Source: Catonella morbi ATCC 51271 (GTDB lineage Bacteria; Bacillota; Clostridia; Lachnospirales; Lachnospiraceae). Taken from it: a DNA stretch of 64,000 bases. The notes below the pieces were generated by a model. The model had not been told where the DNA came from. It made no database searches and saw nothing but the letters and a program-made list of their open reading frames with translations. The position numbers were made by a program, and so were the translations under genes. How positions within the stretch are numbered: the first letter of the stretch is position 1; the number at the start of each line of letters is the position of its first letter. Below, one piece after another: positions 34,211 to 43,185 of the stretch. Location of the stretch: NCBI RefSeq assembly GCF_000160035.2, contig NZ_KI535369.1, positions 249,733 to 313,732 on the forward strand, given 5' to 3'.

Positions 34211-35848
34211 ATGAATGCTAATAAAAGTAAAAGTTTTTATAGAAAAATCAGGAATGGAAAGAAAAGCTTTAACCCTGATGGAAATAAAAAACAAAGAAGA
34301 ACTAAAAAAGAGAGTAAGATAAAAATAGTAGGTTATACTGCAGTATCAGAAACCGTGAGAAAGTCAGTAATAAGAAACGAAGATAACAACAGCGGAACAG
34401 ACAGTCTTAGTACAGGGCTGTCTTTGGCAGAATCCACGGTAAGTAAGCTAAGGATAAGCAGAAAACCTAAAAAATATTCTGATAAGTTTCATAAAAAGGA
34501 CAGTTACAAAAAGGCTTATAGGAATACCAAAGATAAAAGAAACTTAGAAAAGGCTGATGAAAAAACACAGTCTGAAAATGTAAAAGCAGCAAGAAAGAAA
34601 CAGATGACAGTGAATTTTTATAAGGAATCTTCTAAAAAGACAAGGGAGAATGCACGAAAGGCAGGGAATACAGGAAAAAAGATTGCAGATAAGACAAATG
34701 ATATTTTAGGAAGCGTTGCAAAAATGGGGCAGAAATTCCTTGAAGAAAATCCTCTCATTCTAATATTGGCTGCCACTACACTCCTATCGGTCATCGTGGT
34801 TTCAGGAGCGTTCACATCCTGCTCCGCTTTTGGAGGAGGCATTAAAAGCGGTACGGTTGCAACTTCATTTACTGCAAAGGATAATGACATAAAAGAGGTT
34901 GAAAACGACTACATTTCACTTGAAAAAGAGCTACAGGAGAGAGTAAACAGGATTGAAGCGGATAATCCCGGCTATGATGAGTATAACTATTCACTTTCAG
35001 AAATATCACATAATCCATTTGAGCTTGCAGCCCTTCTTACCGTACTGTATGAGAGTTATACTCCTGATGAAGTACAGTCTATGTTAACTACGGTTTTTGA
35101 TTATCAGTACAAGCTTGAACTAAAGGAAAAGACTGAAAAAAGGACTAAGACTGAGACCAGAACCGGTGAGCGGTGGGTATCTGACGGAGTGGTGGATGGA
35201 AAGGAAACAGGACATACGGAATCATATGAATATGATGTTGAAGTTGAGTATGATTACCACATCCTTAATGTAACCCTGGAGAATAATGGCATATCAGCAG
35301 CAATCAATGCTTTAAACCTTAATAAGAGTCAGATGGAAAGATATAACATCCTTATGGAAACAAGGGGAAACAAACCTGAGATTTTTGAAGGAAATGTTTA
35401 TGCAAATCCTGAAGTATCTAAGGAATATGAAAGCTATGCAGTTCCGGGAGAATACCTTACAGACAGCCAGTTTGCAAAGCTCCATAATGAAGCAAAAAAA
35501 TATCTCGGATATCCTTATGTTTGGGGTGGAGCCTCCCCTGCCACAAGCTTTGACTGTTCAGGCTTTGTAAGCTATGTGATAAACCACAGCGGTAATGGAT
35601 GGAATTATGGGAGGCTTACTGCAAACGGATGGAAGAATGCAACTTTAAGGGTATCAGAGGCTGATGTGAAGGCAGGCGACCTGGTATTCTTCCAGGGGAC
35701 ATACAGCACAGCCGGTGCTTCCCATGTCGGGATTGTGGTAGATCCAAAAAAGAAAACCATGATTCATTGCGGAAACCCCATACAGTATGCTTCCTATGAC
35801 ACCCCATACTGGAGGGCTCATGCATACTGCTATGGCAGGATTAAGTAA
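34211..35848 (+). CDS. NlpC/P60 cell-wall hydrolase of the transfer system
   Basis: A 545-residue protein: Lys-rich N-terminal ~170 residues, one membrane segment (residues ~182-202, LILILAATTLLSVIVVSGAF), a linker, and an NlpC/P60 domain in the last ~125 residues. The catalytic Cys is in TSFDCSGFVSYV and the His in ASHVGIVV. It opens peptidoglycan for the conjugation channel, the VirB1 role in Gram-positive systems. AGGAT precedes ATG 34211. A terminator follows. Confidence 0.87.
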   Translation: MNANKSKSFYRKIRNGKKSFNPDGNKKQRRTKKESKIKIVGYTAVSETVRKSVIRNEDNNSGTDSLSTGLSLAESTVSKLRISRKPKKYSDKFHKKDSYKKAYRNTKDKRNLEKADEKTQSENVKAARKKQMTVNFYKESSKKTRENARKAGNTGKKIADKTNDILGSVAKMGQKFLEENPLILILAATTLLSVIVVSGAFTSCSAFGGGIKSGTVATSFTAKDNDIKEVENDYISLEKELQERVNRIEADNPGYDEYNYSLSEISHNPFELAALLTVLYESYTPDEVQSMLTTVFDYQYKLELKEKTEKRTKTETRTGERWVSDGVVDGKETGHTESYEYDVEVEYDYHILNVTLENNGISAAINALNLNKSQMERYNILMETRGNKPEIFEGNVYANPEVSKEYESYAVPGEYLTDSQFAKLHNEAKKYLGYPYVWGGASPATSFDCSGFVSYVINHSGNGWNYGRLTANGWKNATLRVSEADVKAGDLVFFQGTYSTAGASHVGIVVDPKKKTMIHCGNPIQYASYDTPYWRAHAYCYGRIK

Positions 35849-35861
35849 ACATAAATATAGA

Positions 35862-35888
35862 AAAGTCACCTCAGGGTGGCTTTTTTGC
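35862..35888 (+). terminator. Terminator after the hydrolase gene
   Basis: AAGTCACC pairs with GGTGGCTT around a short loop, followed by TTTTT. Confidence 0.75.
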
Positions 35889-35910
35889 AAAGAAATACAG
35901 GAGGGAATAT

Positions 35911-36258
35911 ATGTATGCAAGATTAGACAGGTTGAGGGCAGAACTTAAGAAGGCAGTTATAAAGAGGGATGCAGCTGAAGAAAAGGTAAAGCAGATAGAA
36001 GCAAAGCTGAAGGAAGAGGAAAACAGGCAGATAGTCTGCAATGTTGCTTCCTATAATATGTCCCCTGAAGAGCTGGCAGAGTTTCTTAAACTGGTTAAGG
36101 ATGGGAAGCTGCAGGAGATGCTAAACGGAAATGTACCTATGCCTGTTAGCATAGAAACGGATAAGTCAAATATTGATGATGAAAAACCAAACAATGATAT
36201 GGAAAAAGAAGACAGTTTTTATAATGAGGAGGATATTTTAGATGAAGAAAATGACTGA
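35911..36258 (+). CDS. DUF4315 family protein
   Basis: A 115-residue protein with an N-terminal coiled coil (LDRLRAELKKAVIKRDAAEE, residues ~5-40) and an acidic tail. DUF4315 proteins stand between the hydrolase and DUF4366 genes in Tn1549-like ICEs. AGGAGGG precedes ATG 35911, and the end overlaps the next gene by 17 bases. Role in transfer is not known. Confidence 0.8.
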   Translation: MYARLDRLRAELKKAVIKRDAAEEKVKQIEAKLKEEENRQIVCNVASYNMSPEELAEFLKLVKDGKLQEMLNGNVPMPVSIETDKSNIDDEKPNNDMEKEDSFYNEEDILDEEND

Positions 36259-37138
36259 TAACAAGAATAAGGTTGTAGCAAAACTTGTGGGTGCCTTAAT
36301 GATAGGCACCTTAATTTTTTCAGGAGCATTCCCTGTAAAAGCTTTTGCACAGAGTGGTGAAACTGCCACAGAAAGTGAGATTAAAGAAGTAAAAGAAAGT
36401 GTAATTAAGGATATTGATACAAAAGGCTCTAAAATGAAAGAAACTAAGACAAAAGAAAATGAACTGCAGAAAAAAGCTGAGGAAGAGCACTTAGAACCAC
36501 TTACTCCTAATGGCAATATGAACATAGTGGATGATTACGGTTCAGCCAAACCTGCAGGAAAGCAGTTTATTACGGTAACTACAAAATCAGGCAATTATTT
36601 TTACCTAATCATTGACCGTGATGACAAGGGAACTGAAACAGTCCATTTCCTAAACCTTGTGGACGAAGCTGACCTGCTCTCTCTTATGAAAGATGAGGAA
36701 GTTAAATTGTATATGAATTCAAAAGGAATGACAGATGTAAATAAGCAGGATGAAGTAACAGAAAAGCCTGAAGACTTAGAAACAGAAATAGACAAAAAGG
36801 GGATTAAAGATGCTGACAAAATGACAGATGAAAGTGATGATTCAGAAGCTTTAGAACCAGCGCCTGAAGAAAAAAGCAAGAATATAACAGGGATAATGGC
36901 AATAATATTCATCCTTACATTAGGAGGTATAGGTGGCTTTATATACTTTAAGTTTAATAAGGGAAAGAAAAAGAATGCTCTGCCTGATCCGGACGCAGAT
37001 TACCCTTATGAGGATGATGAGGAAGACTATCTAACTGATATGGATATTGAAGAAGATGGAACTGAAGAAAATGAAAGCAACACAGATGATGACATAAATG
37101 ATGAGCCGGAATATCAGGATGATCCGAAAGGAGAATAA
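36242..37138 (+). CDS. DUF4366 (CD1107-type) surface protein
   Basis: A 298-residue protein with a signal peptide (AKLVGALMIGTLIFSGAFPV, cleavage near AFAQS), the DUF4366 core TTKSGNYFYLIIDRDDKGTE, a C-terminal membrane anchor (~220-240) and a strongly acidic cytoplasmic tail. It is a standard member of Clostridial ICE transfer regions, perhaps a surface adhesin or channel cover; function unproven. GGAGG precedes ATG 36242. Confidence 0.82.
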   Translation: MKKMTDNKNKVVAKLVGALMIGTLIFSGAFPVKAFAQSGETATESEIKEVKESVIKDIDTKGSKMKETKTKENELQKKAEEEHLEPLTPNGNMNIVDDYGSAKPAGKQFITVTTKSGNYFYLIIDRDDKGTETVHFLNLVDEADLLSLMKDEEVKLYMNSKGMTDVNKQDEVTEKPEDLETEIDKKGIKDADKMTDESDDSEALEPAPEEKSKNITGIMAIIFILTLGGIGGFIYFKFNKGKKKNALPDPDADYPYEDDEEDYLTDMDIEEDGTEENESNTDDDINDEPEYQDDPKGE

Positions 37139-37139
37139 A

Positions 37140-37310
37140 ATGGCAGCAAACCACAGATATATGGAGTATGCCAAAGAAATGAAAGGCATAAGGGCTTTAA
37201 GGAAAAATGTATCCACAAAGGAGTCTATACTTACAAAGCTAAAAAGCCTTAAGGGAAAGGAATTTAACCTGCTTATACCCATAAAAGAAGGGGCTGCGGA
37301 TGAAAAATAG
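37140..37310 (+). CDS. Small basic ICE protein
   Basis: A 56-residue protein, MAANHRYMEYAKEMKGIRAL on, from ATG 37140 behind AAAGGAG. It overlaps both neighbours by a few bases, so it is part of the operon. No family recognised. Confidence 0.6.
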   Translation: MAANHRYMEYAKEMKGIRALRKNVSTKESILTKLKSLKGKEFNLLIPIKEGAADEK

Positions 37311-38244
37311 CAGAAAGCAGGATAAATCAAGCTATAAAGATAATGAAACTTTCAGTCTTAGAGAGGTGGCAATCCGAATGGTGGAAATGCCGCCTCTTTT
37401 AAGTGACATACCCTTTGACGGACCGGAAGAAGCAGCAAAGGCGATGGCAGACCTGCTAAAAGATTATGACAGGGAAGTATTTGCAGTTGTGAACCTTAGG
37501 ACTAATGGCCAGCCTATAAATATGAACATTGTCAGCATTGGAACGCTTGACAGCTCTTTAACCAATCCGAGGGAGATACTAAAAAGTATGGTACTTTCAA
37601 ATGCCTTTGCGGTTATGCTCTTTCACAACCATCCTTCGGGAAACCTTAATCCGAGCAGGGAAGACTTTATTATAACAAACAAAATGAATGATATCTGCAA
37701 CCTGATTGGGATAAAGCTGTGGGATCATATAATAATCGGTCCGGGTGATGAATTTTATTCGTTTCATGCAGAGTGCAAGATGCCGGTGTCTTCATTAAAG
37801 GTTAAAACTAATTCAGAAGATCTTCATCTTGTAGGAGTGAAGGTTGCTGAACAGGGCGTGAATGAGGTTAAAGATGTTTTAAAACAGAATTCCACAATTA
37901 CAGAGCAAACACCCGGTATAGAACAATCAGAACTAACATTAAGCGAGCAGTTCATAAAAATAAGGGAATCGTCAGGAATGAACCGAAAGGAGTTTGCAGA
38001 GTATCTTAATATTCCATACAGGACTATGCAGGACTGGGAGTTAGGAAAAAGTTCGATGCCAAAGTATGTGCTGGAATTGATTGCCTTTAAGGTAAAGCAG
38101 GAACTACTTCCTAAGGCAAGGGAAGCCCCAAAGAAGGATTCTGTCATCGAAAAGATACAACACAGGCAGAAAGAAAATAGCCTAAAGATAAACAAGCCAA
38201 AGGCAAAACGTTCCAAAGAGGCTAAAAAACAGAAATTAAGATAA
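37300..38244 (+). CDS. RadC-like JAMM protein with C-terminal HTH
   Basis: A 314-residue protein. Residues ~30-165 are the RadC/JAB fold, with the metal motif MLFHNHPSGNLNPSREDFII (H-X-H, S, D). Residues ~215-270 are an HTH (IKIRESSGMNRKEFAEYLNI, YRTMQDWELGKSSMPKYVLE) almost the same as the stand-alone HTH at 9587. The tail is Lys-rich. RadC-like proteins are common on ICEs and probably act as zinc peptidases or nucleases on DNA. The HTH may target it to the same operator as the small regulator. Confidence 0.82.
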   Translation: MKNSRKQDKSSYKDNETFSLREVAIRMVEMPPLLSDIPFDGPEEAAKAMADLLKDYDREVFAVVNLRTNGQPINMNIVSIGTLDSSLTNPREILKSMVLSNAFAVMLFHNHPSGNLNPSREDFIITNKMNDICNLIGIKLWDHIIIGPGDEFYSFHAECKMPVSSLKVKTNSEDLHLVGVKVAEQGVNEVKDVLKQNSTITEQTPGIEQSELTLSEQFIKIRESSGMNRKEFAEYLNIPYRTMQDWELGKSSMPKYVLELIAFKVKQELLPKAREAPKKDSVIEKIQHRQKENSLKINKPKAKRSKEAKKQKLR

Positions 38245-38277
38245 GATACATAAATATCTTGAGAGGAGAATAAGAAA

Positions 38278-38598
38278 ATGTTACAGGAAGAATTTAACAA
38301 TATTGTTACAAATCAGATGAAGAAATGCTGGGAAACACTTTTTAATAAGGGTAATGAATATGCCACAGTTGGAAATGACAGACTTTTACATTTTAAGAAG
38401 GCTGCCGCTGTTATGGAGTCCACACCAAAGGCAGCACTCTTTGGAATGCTTTCAAAGCACCTGATATCACTCTCTGATATGTGCCTGGATAAAAGAAAAC
38501 ACCCTAAAGAAGTCTGGAGTGAGAAAATAACGGACAGCATAAATTATCTCCTGATTCTTGCTGCAATAGTTGAGGAGGAACAGATTGAACAGGATTGA
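38278..38598 (+). CDS. MazG-like all-alpha protein
   Basis: A 106-residue helical protein: NKGNEYATVGNDRLLHFKKA, then ALFGMLSKHLISLSDMCLDK and TDSINYLLILAAIV. The pattern KGxEYA...D.L..F..A with a late D.INYL helix fits the MazG/DUF1599-like phage nucleotide pyrophosphohydrolase group. GAGAGGAG precedes ATG 38278. It overlaps thyX, with dUTPase beyond, so a nucleotide-pool role is likely. Confidence 0.6.
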   Translation: MLQEEFNNIVTNQMKKCWETLFNKGNEYATVGNDRLLHFKKAAAVMESTPKAALFGMLSKHLISLSDMCLDKRKHPKEVWSEKITDSINYLLILAAIVEEEQIEQD

Positions 38599-39373
38599 AG
38601 TAAAGATATTAAACAAAGAGTCAATAGACCAGGCAGAGAAACTGATGGTATGTGCTGCAAGGCTTACCCAGAGAGGACATCAGATTTCCTGCCTTGATGA
38701 CTTTATTAAGCTTTATGAAAAGCCATATAAGAGGCAGACAGTTGCTAACCTTGTGAAGCTTCCACATACCACGATACAGAAGTTTGGGATAATAAACATT
38801 GTGGTGGTAGGTGCTTCAAGAAGGTTCCTCACACAGATTACAAGGCATCAGAATGAAGTAAAGTATATGTCAGGAAGCTTGCAGTACAGCGATTATTCAG
38901 AAGTAGAGGACTTTGTAATACCGTATGACCTTATGGGAACAGGCAAGGAAGCTGAATACTTAAAGCAGTGCAGCCGGTCAATGAAAGAATATCAGGAACT
39001 GATTAATGCCGGGGTTGATAATGATTCGGCAGGCTACTGTGCCCCAATGGGAATGAGGAACATCCTGCTTATAAGTGCGACTCCTTACCAGTGGAAACAT
39101 ATGATACACCAGAGGATATGCAGGAGAAATACAAAAGAGACAAGGTATGTGATGCTAAAAATATGGGAACAGTTAATCATCCAGAATGCTGAACTCTTCT
39201 ATGACTGCGGGCCATTCTGTATGAGCAGCGGATGCGAGGAAGGCAGGATGACCTGTGGTAAAAGCATCCCTGCCGGGCTCTCTCCTGCTGAAATAATCAG
39301 AATAGATTTTCCGAAACTGTCTCAAAATATAATTCTGGAAGAAGGTGATGAAGATGAAAATACAGCTCATTGA
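38585..39373 (+). CDS. thyX: ThyX-like flavin-dependent thymidylate synthase
   Basis: About 262 residues from TTG 38585, which has GAGGAGG upstream. The region ITRHQNEVKYMSGSLQYSDY corresponds to the ThyX motif, but differs from the usual RHRxxSxNExSxRY, and APMGMRNILLISATPYQWKH with IHQRICRRNTKETRYVMLKI matches the C-terminal half that binds FAD and dUMP. It would make dTMP from dUMP with methylene-tetrahydrofolate. An altered signature suggests a divergent phage-type member. It overlaps the dUTPase gene. Confidence 0.75.
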   Translation: MNRIEVKILNKESIDQAEKLMVCAARLTQRGHQISCLDDFIKLYEKPYKRQTVANLVKLPHTTIQKFGIINIVVVGASRRFLTQITRHQNEVKYMSGSLQYSDYSEVEDFVIPYDLMGTGKEAEYLKQCSRSMKEYQELINAGVDNDSAGYCAPMGMRNILLISATPYQWKHMIHQRICRRNTKETRYVMLKIWEQLIIQNAELFYDCGPFCMSSGCEEGRMTCGKSIPAGLSPAEIIRIDFPKLSQNIILEEGDEDENTAH

Positions 39374-39758
39374 TTTTGGTGGAAGGATGCCTGAGAGGGC
39401 TCATGACAATGATGCCGGTGCTGATGTATTTGCTCCTAATGATGAAACTATATCTCAAGGAGAGGTACTTAAGATTCCTTTGGGGTTTGGGCTTAATATA
39501 CCGGATGGTTTTGCAGGATATATATTTCCAAGAAGCGGACTAAGCACTAAGGGAATAGTTTGTGAACTGCCTCCAATTGATTCAGGCTATACAGGGGAAG
39601 TCCACGCAATTATTTCAAATGTGGGAAACTGTGAATATCAGATTAAGGCAGGCTATAAGATCGGACAGCTTGTCATCATGCCGGTGCTGATACCTGAGTT
39701 TACATTTGAAACTTTGGAGAAAAGAGGAACTGATGCCTTTGGTTCAACAGGCAGATAA
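39354..39758 (+). CDS. dut: dUTPase
   Basis: A 134-residue trimeric-type dUTPase with motifs I HDNDAGADVFA, II PRSGLSTKGI, III GYTGEVHAII, IV YKIGQLVIMPV and V GTDAFGSTGR, all present. It hydrolyses dUTP to dUMP, the substrate of the thymidylate synthase encoded just upstream. ATG 39354 has GAAGG 8 bases before it; GTG 39345 and ATG 39348 are alternatives. Confidence 0.93.
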   Translation: MKIQLIDFGGRMPERAHDNDAGADVFAPNDETISQGEVLKIPLGFGLNIPDGFAGYIFPRSGLSTKGIVCELPPIDSGYTGEVHAIISNVGNCEYQIKAGYKIGQLVIMPVLIPEFTFETLEKRGTDAFGSTGR

Positions 39759-39819
39759 GTAAAAATGTATCATTTGGACTAAATGTTTAAATTGCCTTTT
39801 AAGAAAGGAAAAGCAAAAA

Positions 39820-40197
39820 ATGGAAAAAGCAAAGACAAGGAAAATTAAAAAATGGGATGAAGTTAATGGCGAAACTGAAATAGAAATATCTGATGGAATC
39901 GTCTATGCTCCTGATGAAACAGCCGGTGCAGGTCCTTCAATCAGCAGAAATCCGATGCGTGGCATTGAAGATATGGTTGAACAAAATGACAACAACTTTG
40001 ACGGAATAATAAACAATGTTAAATCTGAAGCAGATACAGTGAGGTTAGAACTTTCAGATGATGACAAGAAGTCTGTGCTTGGAAAATTAAAAGAACAGAG
40101 CAAACACATTAAGCAGCCAAAATCCATGCCGGAAAGTATACCTGAAAGTAAACCATTTAAGGAATTATGCCCCTATAGAGGAAACAGGGAATGGTAA
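39820..40197 (+). CDS. ICE protein of unknown function upstream of mobC
   Basis: A 125-residue acidic, probably partly disordered protein (KKWDEVNGETEIEISDGIVY at the start). AAAGGAAAA precedes ATG 39820. It overlaps mobC by 7 bases, so it may be a relaxosome accessory. No domain recognised. Confidence 0.6.
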   Translation: MEKAKTRKIKKWDEVNGETEIEISDGIVYAPDETAGAGPSISRNPMRGIEDMVEQNDNNFDGIINNVKSEADTVRLELSDDDKKSVLGKLKEQSKHIKQPKSMPESIPESKPFKELCPYRGNREW

Positions 40198-40523
40198 ACA
40201 GGACAAAAAGAATTGACCTCAGAGTCACGGCAAAAGAACTTAACCTTATCCATAAGCGTATGGAAGAGGCAGGGGTATCAAGCCTTACATCTTATATGGT
40301 AAAGATGGCAGTTAACGGATATGTGATTGTGCCGGATTTTTCTGACTTAAAAGAGATTTTAAGGCTGCTTAGGATATCAGGAAACAACCTAAACCAGTAT
40401 GCTAAAATGGCAAATACAACAGGCAGTATTTTTAAAAGTGACATTGACGAATTAAAGAAAAGCCAGAAAGAAATTTTGATAGAAATGAGAAAGGTGTTGG
40501 ATAAACTGACAGCGATTTTGTAA
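40191..40523 (+). CDS. MobC-like relaxosome accessory protein (ICE)
   Basis: A 110-residue protein with a ribbon-helix-helix start (RIDLRVTAKELNLIHKRMEE) and the MobC helix LLRISGNNLNQYAKMANTTG. It pairs with the relaxase gene 13 bases downstream. Unrelated in close sequence to the transposon MobC at 24404, so the two transfer systems have separate relaxosomes. Confidence 0.88.
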   Translation: MVNRTKRIDLRVTAKELNLIHKRMEEAGVSSLTSYMVKMAVNGYVIVPDFSDLKEILRLLRISGNNLNQYAKMANTTGSIFKSDIDELKKSQKEILIEMRKVLDKLTAIL

Positions 40524-40536
40524 GGCAGGTGGTAAA

Positions 40537-41961
40537 ATGGCGGCAACAAGACTGATAGCAATGCATCAGAATAAAGGCAGGAGCATATTGCAGTGTCTAA
40601 AGGACAGAACTGATTATGCAATGAACGGAGCAAAGACGGATGAGGGCAGATATATTTCTTCATACGAATGCACTCCTGAACTTGCAGACCTGGAATTTGC
40701 CCAGTCAAAGAAAGAATATTTACATAAAACAGGCCGGAGACCTAATGGTGATGTGATTGCCTATCAGATCCGCCAGTCCTTCAAGCCCGGAGAAGTTACT
40801 CCTGAAGAAGCAAATGAAGTAGGCTATGAAACAGGAATGCGTTTTACTAAAGGAAGACATGCTTTCATTGTTGCCACCCACACAGACAGAGCCCATATAC
40901 ATAACCACATCATTTTTAATTCCACAGCCATAAACTGCGACAGGAAATTTAGGGACTTCTGGTTTTCAGGGCTTGCATTGCAGAGGCTTAGCGACATTAT
41001 CTGCATAGAGCGTGGACTTTCCGTCATCCAAAAAGATAAGCCGGACGAGAGAAAGCGGAGGATAAAATATCCAAAAAGAATCAGCCTGAGGGACATAATC
41101 CGTGAGGATATATTAAAATGCCTCAGGCATAATCCTGATGATTTTGAAAAACTGTTAAGGCTTCTTAGTGAAGAAGGATATGTAATCAAACAGGGAAAGC
41201 ATACAGCAATCCGAGGGAAAGAACAGAAACGCTTTATAAGGTTTCGCTCACTTGGAGAAGACTTTTCAGAAGAAAACCTGAAAAAAGTGATTGCCGGAGG
41301 AAAAGGCTTATCTGAGATAAATGAAAATACATCTGATAAAAATGCACCACAGACAGCAGAGCGAAAGCTTGACCTGATAGTTGACATTCAGAAAAAGATG
41401 GCAGAGGGAAAGAATGGAGGTTATATCTGGTGGGCTAAAAAATATAATGTAAAACAGTTTGCTGAGTCCATACTTTTCTTACAGCAGCATAACATCAGGG
41501 ACTTAGAAACACTTAACAGAATGGTTGATGAAATCTCTGCTAAGTACAATGAACTGCTTAAGACAATTAAAAATGCAGAAGAAAAAATGGCTGAGAATAA
41601 AATAATAAAAACCAGTATCATCAACTACTCAAAGACAAGAGACACCTACATTGCTTACAGGAAATCAGGATACAGCAAGAAATTTTATGAGGCACACAGG
41701 GATGAGATTACGCTCCACAAGGTAGCCAAAGAAACATTTTCAAAATTTCCTAAGGGTAAAATCCCTAAAGTCAAAGACCTTAATGAAGAATTTAACAGGC
41801 TGCTTTTAGAGAAAAAAGAAGCCTATAGCGAATACAAGAAAATGAAAAAAGAAATGAGGGATTATCAGATAGCAAAACAAAATGTAGATACATTCTATGC
41901 AAATGAAAAGAGCCTCAGGGTTGAGGAAGAACTGAAGAAAAAGAGGCAGACACAGAGATAA
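40537..41961 (+). CDS. MOBP-type relaxase (ICE)
   Basis: A 474-residue relaxase: AMHQNKGRSILQCLKDRTDY at the N-terminus, then the metal motif HTDRAHIHNHIIFNS (residues ~112-126). The C-terminal ~200 residues are a coiled coil. AGGCAGGTGG precedes ATG 40537. It nicks the ICE at oriT, for which the hairpin cluster just downstream is a candidate. A terminator-like AGGGCA/TGCCCT hairpin with TCTTCTTTT lies at ~41968-42010. Confidence 0.9.
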   Translation: MAATRLIAMHQNKGRSILQCLKDRTDYAMNGAKTDEGRYISSYECTPELADLEFAQSKKEYLHKTGRRPNGDVIAYQIRQSFKPGEVTPEEANEVGYETGMRFTKGRHAFIVATHTDRAHIHNHIIFNSTAINCDRKFRDFWFSGLALQRLSDIICIERGLSVIQKDKPDERKRRIKYPKRISLRDIIREDILKCLRHNPDDFEKLLRLLSEEGYVIKQGKHTAIRGKEQKRFIRFRSLGEDFSEENLKKVIAGGKGLSEINENTSDKNAPQTAERKLDLIVDIQKKMAEGKNGGYIWWAKKYNVKQFAESILFLQQHNIRDLETLNRMVDEISAKYNELLKTIKNAEEKMAENKIIKTSIINYSKTRDTYIAYRKSGYSKKFYEAHRDEITLHKVAKETFSKFPKGKIPKVKDLNEEFNRLLLEKKEAYSEYKKMKKEMRDYQIAKQNVDTFYANEKSLRVEEELKKKRQTQR

Positions 41962-41965
41962 ACAG

Positions 41966-42012
41966 GCAGGGCAATCATCAGAATATAAAACGGTGACTGC
42001 CCTCTTCTTTTA
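41966..42012 (+). terminator. Terminator after the relaxase gene
   Basis: CAGGGCA and TGCCCT pair around ~27 bases that include GGTGAC/ATCATC contacts, followed by CTTCTTTTAC. Confidence 0.6.
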
Positions 42013-42039
42013 CATTTTCTGCCTGTAAGGAATGTTTCA

Positions 42040-42139
42040 GCGCTCACAAAGTGAGGGCGCAGCTTGACATCAACGATGTCATTTTAAGGGGATTGGGGAT
42101 GTTCCCCAACAAGCAAAAATGCGCTCGTGTGTGTACGAG
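42040..42139 (+). other. Cluster of four hairpins downstream of the relaxase: candidate oriT
   Basis: In 100 bases: GCGCTCAC/GTGAGGGCGC (42040-42060), TGACATC/GATGTCA (42065-42081), TTGGGG/CCCCAA (42093-42109) and CTCGT/ACGAG (42124-42139). The whole 42012-42249 gap has no gene. Dense hairpins beside a relaxase gene suggest oriT or a conserved structured RNA of the ICE. Confidence 0.5.
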
Positions 42140-42249
42140 GGCACTGCTTGCGAACTTGTACCAAGACTTAGATGCAGGACTTATAAAAAGATGGATTTGT
42201 TAAGATAAGAAGTAAGACATAGATTATAAATTGAAAGGAAAAATCGGAT

Positions 42250-42975
42250 ATGAATTACGAAATAATCAGGGATAAAATTGAAGATATGGTAAACGATAAC
42301 CACAGAGATTTTGTTAAGGCCATAATAAGCATGGAAAAAGGCATCAATGATGAAGATGCTTTAGACAGGCTTTATGATTTTTATATGGAAAATGATTCAG
42401 CTAATCTGCTTAATGAGGAATTTGATGTAATGATTGAAGAGTTAAGAGAGCAGGGACAGATAAAAGATATTCCCTATATTAGGAAAGAAAAAGATGAACT
42501 TGTGGATATAGTAGGAAATATTGCAGGCAAGGTTGATGTGGTTGAAAGAGAAAATAAAAAAGGAGAATCATTTAAAGTTGTAAATTTCTCTGTTGTATCA
42601 AATGACAGTCTGGGCAATAAAGTATATCACAACTGCTCTGCTTATGGAGAAAAAGGCGATATACCTAAAAATTTTAAGCAAGGGGATTTTGTAAAGATAT
42701 TCGGTCAGGTCAGAATTTCTGCTGATGGCAATGGAAAGGAATATAGAAATGTAAATATACTTTCATCAAAGCTCTTAAAGGCTAAGGAGCAGAGGAATGA
42801 AGTATCCAATTCACAAGAAACTGCAACGTTTGAAAAGGATATGAAAGATAGCAAAAAGGCTGAGAAAGAATCTGTCAGAAAGACTATTAATAAATATAAA
42901 GATGAAAATAAAGAAACTGCAAAACCTAAAAAAGAGATAATAAAAGAAATGAAAGAAAAATATTTTATTGATTAG
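42250..42975 (+). CDS. SSB-like OB-fold protein with N-terminal extension
   Basis: A 241-residue protein. Residues ~75-180 are a single-strand-binding OB fold (VGNIAGKVDVVERENKKGES, VVNFSVVSNDSLGNKVYHNC, FGQVRISADGNGKEYRNV). An N-terminal helical extension of ~75 residues and a Lys-rich tail are added. It would coat the transferred strand in the recipient. AAAGGAA precedes ATG 42250. A truncated paralog lies at 61415-62078. Confidence 0.85.
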   Translation: MNYEIIRDKIEDMVNDNHRDFVKAIISMEKGINDEDALDRLYDFYMENDSANLLNEEFDVMIEELREQGQIKDIPYIRKEKDELVDIVGNIAGKVDVVERENKKGESFKVVNFSVVSNDSLGNKVYHNCSAYGEKGDIPKNFKQGDFVKIFGQVRISADGNGKEYRNVNILSSKLLKAKEQRNEVSNSQETATFEKDMKDSKKAEKESVRKTINKYKDENKETAKPKKEIIKEMKEKYFID

Positions 42976-43096
42976 TATTATAAGATTAAAATTAAAAACT
43001 ATTTTTTACCTATGAATATTATAAAATACACAGTTATCATAAAAACTGGAATATTTTTTATAATAATGCCAGCAATCTCGCCAATATTTAGTAAAT

Positions 43097-43129
43097 GATA
43101 TTGACAATCATTATTGATTATGCTATATT
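43097..43129 (+). promoter_or_regulatory. Fur box over a consensus promoter
   Basis: GATATTGACAATCATTATT (43097-43115) agrees with the 19-base Fur consensus GATAATGATAATCATTATC at 16 positions. It overlaps a promoter TTGACA (43101-43106), 17 bases, TATATT (43124-43129). Iron- or metal-dependent repression of the locus from 43186 onward is the clear reading. The rest of the 210-base AT-rich gap holds no gene. Confidence 0.85.
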
Positions 43130-43185
43130 TTTATTATTTTAGATAAAATATATACTCGAGTAACAAGGAAAGGAGGATGCACAAT

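Noticed and set aside
36954-37330. His/Leu-rich and Phe/Ile-rich minus-strand frames opposite the DUF4366 acidic tail
   Set aside because: They are complements of GAT/GAA-rich codons, a known source of false frames.
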